Positions 62,542-64,000 of a DNA stretch of 64,000 nucleotides are shown here, in pieces (position 1 is the stretch's first letter; each line of letters begins with the position of its first letter). Below the pieces are notes generated by a model. That model was not told where the DNA came from. It saw only the letters and a program-made list of their open reading frames with translations, and did no database searches. The position numbers were made by a program, and so were the translations under genes. Source of the DNA: Ferruginibacter sp. (GTDB lineage: Bacteria; Bacteroidota; Bacteroidia; Chitinophagales; Chitinophagaceae); NCBI GenBank assembly GCA_014379625.1, contig JACMLJ010000051.1, forward strand, positions 62,001 to 126,000, read 5' to 3'.

Positions 62542-64000
62542 TCACCCGGTTATTTTCTTTGGCAGCCCTTTTACCAGCACCGGCTTTTGCTTATGCGCTT
62601 TTGGTATAAAAATATCATCCGGGGTAAGTTTACATTCCTCAATCATTTTTAAGCCATACTCCAGCATCCCCAGGTTACTGGTATTATTATTAGTGCCTAA
62701 GGTGAATTTGATACCGGCTTTTTTTGCCAGTTTAATTATTTCAGCACTTGGTATTTTGTAGCGGGAATTAATTTCAAGCGCAATATTATTTGCTGCCAGC
62801 ACTTTTACAACCCGGTCTATCCGTTCTTTGGTCCAAAGTTTATCGTATTCCGGCATCAGTACTTCGGGAAGCATGGTGGGGTTAGCATAAATATCCACCG
62901 GTTCCTGCGAAAAAATAGCTTCGATTTTACCTACCAGTTGTTCCATAAATTCCTGCTTGTCATCCACCCATACTTCATCCGGGAGCCAAATGCGGTTGCG
63001 GCGCCCTTTGGTATCCGTAAAAGTCATCGCATCGGTAAAAACATAATCGAATTTTGCCGTGGCTTTGGGAGAAAACATGGTAACCCATTCCCTGCCTTCG
63101 GCCTGCATACCCCTGAAAATCGCATGCCCTTTTACAGTATCCATATACCTGGCCAGGGCACGGTCATCTGTTACGGGAAAGTGAAGCCCGCAATTGGGCG
63201 CTATTCCATAATTTATACCCAGTTTGAGTGAGTTTTCTTCCGCTTCCTGCAGGGTAAGGCCGCCTTTGAGATGAACATGATAATCCACTAAGGGAAACCC
63301 TTTGTCCATCAATTTAGTAACCGTAACATCCCAGGCCTCATCCACCTTCATAGGAGTTTTTTTACCATCAGGCAACCGCCTTACTTTTACAGACCTGTAC
63401 CAGGCAGTGCTCTTGATATCGTGGGCCTGTAAAGCAAATAGCCCTTGCCCCAATACCCAGCCTTTGCGGTTTTCGCTGCGCCATGGATTGCCTGGCTGGA
63501 TATAGTCAACCACCTGTTGGTCGTTTACAAAAATTTCAACACGGTTTTCTTCCACCCGGATACGCATTTTGAACCAATCCCCATCTTTAACCATCGGGTA
63601 ATACACATTGCGAACGCCATACAGGCTACCGGTTCTTTTGGTTTCCCGATAATTTCCTTCACCAGAGTGGGTATTGTTTACCTGTACTTCATACCCTTTA
63701 TTCGGCCAACCGTTTTCCTGTGGCGAAGTATGAAAAAAAATCCCTGAATTGGCAAAAGCGGCAGTTTTTATTTCTGCAACCAGTTCAAAATTTTTAAATG
63801 GCTTATCGCTCATATAAAACAGGTGGCCCCTTGAACCTGAGCAAACAATCGCTCCTTTTTCTACCCGGAAACTTCCGGGGTTTTCTAATGCCTTCCAGCC
63901 CGAAAGATCTTTACCGTTGAAAAGGTCAATCCAGTTATCCTGGCCGGCGCAGGCTGTAAAAGCTGATGCCATGTAAACACCAATTATCAACAGGAAAATT
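62542..64000 (-). CDS. DUF1080 (3-keto-disaccharide hydrolase-like) fused to PHP domain, 5' end missing
   Basis: The frame stays open to the right edge, with IFLLIIGVYMASAFTAC before the mature part, so the true start and part of the signal peptide lie beyond 64000; the TTG at 63990 is not a likely start. From the Cys onward: DUF1080 domain (NWIDLFNGKDLSGWKALENPG, IFFHTSPQENGWPNKGYEVQVNN, RIRVEENRVEIFVNDQQVVDY) of the laminin-G-like fold, then a PHP-type hydrolase (PLVDYHVHLKGGLTLQEAEENSLKLG, NIALEINSRYKIPSAEIIKLAKKAGIKFTLGTNN). The HxH pair of the metal site is seen (DYHVH). The first domain class cleaves 3-keto-glycosides; the second hydrolyses phosphate or related esters. Combined action on one sugar is inferred. 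Confidence 0.85.
   Translation of the reverse strand, partial: IFLLIIGVYMASAFTACAGQDNWIDLFNGKDLSGWKALENPGSFRVEKGAIVCSGSRGHLFYMSDKPFKNFELVAEIKTAAFANSGIFFHTSPQENGWPNKGYEVQVNNTHSGEGNYRETKRTGSLYGVRNVYYPMVKDGDWFKMRIRVEENRVEIFVNDQQVVDYIQPGNPWRSENRKGWVLGQGLFALQAHDIKSTAWYRSVKVRRLPDGKKTPMKVDEAWDVTVTKLMDKGFPLVDYHVHLKGGLTLQEAEENSLKLGINYGIAPNCGLHFPVTDDRALARYMDTVKGHAIFRGMQAEGREWVTMFSPKATAKFDYVFTDAMTFTDTKGRRNRIWLPDEVWVDDKQEFMEQLVGKIEAIFSQEPVDIYANPTMLPEVLMPEYDKLWTKERIDRVVKVLAANNIALEINSRYKIPSAEIIKLAKKAGIKFTLGTNNNTSNLGMLEYGLKMIEECKLTPDDIFIPKAHKQKPVLVKGLPKKITG

Noticed and set aside
1-64000. tRNA, rRNA, CRISPR array, intact insertion sequence
   Set aside because: No T-loop-like GGTTCGAATCC arms, no regular spacer-repeat pattern and no transposase or integrase motif was found on reading both strands.

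Overview
The window looks like chromosomal DNA from a Bacteroidota bacterium, most likely family Chitinophagaceae. The support is a type IX secretion (T9SS) C-terminal sorting domain, a gliding-motility-type C-terminal domain, a MoaC-MoaB fusion, scarce Shine-Dalgarno sites and several promoters of the TTTG / TAnnTTTG type. The family assignment is inference; the phylum is well supported. I found no rRNA, tRNA, CRISPR array, phage or intact insertion sequence.

Layout. (1) 1-9.3 kb: a small unknown protein, RecQ helicase, then a methionine/threonine-branch operon (metB-like plus homoserine dehydrogenase) behind a clean promoter and a SAM-I riboswitch whose terminator and antiterminator can both be read in the bases; then a CBS protein, a DUF2383 protein, a small conserved protein and an M20-type amidohydrolase. 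(2) 9.7-16.8 kb: a nearly complete molybdenum cofactor cluster (mocA-like, moaA, moeA, tauE-like, an exported sulfite-oxidase-fold protein, moaD, moeB-rhodanese, moaE, fused moaCB). (3) 16.9-25.6 kb, minus strand: a large unknown protein, an oxidoreductase, a PAP2 phosphatase, an SdiA-regulated-like lipoprotein, polyphosphate kinase, and an HD domain fused to a Pycsar-type (PycTM) membrane effector module. (4) 26-35.6 kb: an ATP-grasp/alpha-E fusion, a transglutaminase, a zinc-ribbon metallopeptidase and, on the other strand, a giant transglutaminase/DUF2126 protein. This resembles the predicted amidoligase-transglutaminase peptide modification systems; a zeta-toxin-like ATPase broken by one stop codon sits inside it. 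(5) 35.9-48.3 kb: a K+/H+ antiporter, DUF2911 protein, a very large T9SS cargo, a nuclease-family protein, a heparinase-II/III-type lyase and a Gfo/Idh/MocA oxidoreductase. (6) 49-55.6 kb: small stress and regulatory genes (DinB, NmrA, three AraC regulators, two SRPBCC paralogues, VOC). (7) 56-64 kb, minus strand: exported RraA-like protein, MFS transporter, GH10 xylanase, a gliding-motility-type surface protein and a DUF1080-PHP fusion cut by the right edge, suggesting plant polysaccharide use.

Intergenic DNA carries several repeat families: a roughly 90-bp element in two inverted copies (25928-26021 and 55834-55917), a roughly 100-bp imperfect direct repeat flanking an AraC-VOC pair, two arrays of GGTGAATGG/CCATTCACC units, a 16-bp-arm palindrome and a triple-hairpin cluster.

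The best candidates for new biology are the HD-PycTM protein paired with ppk1, and the ATP-grasp/alpha-E/transglutaminase/peptidase island.
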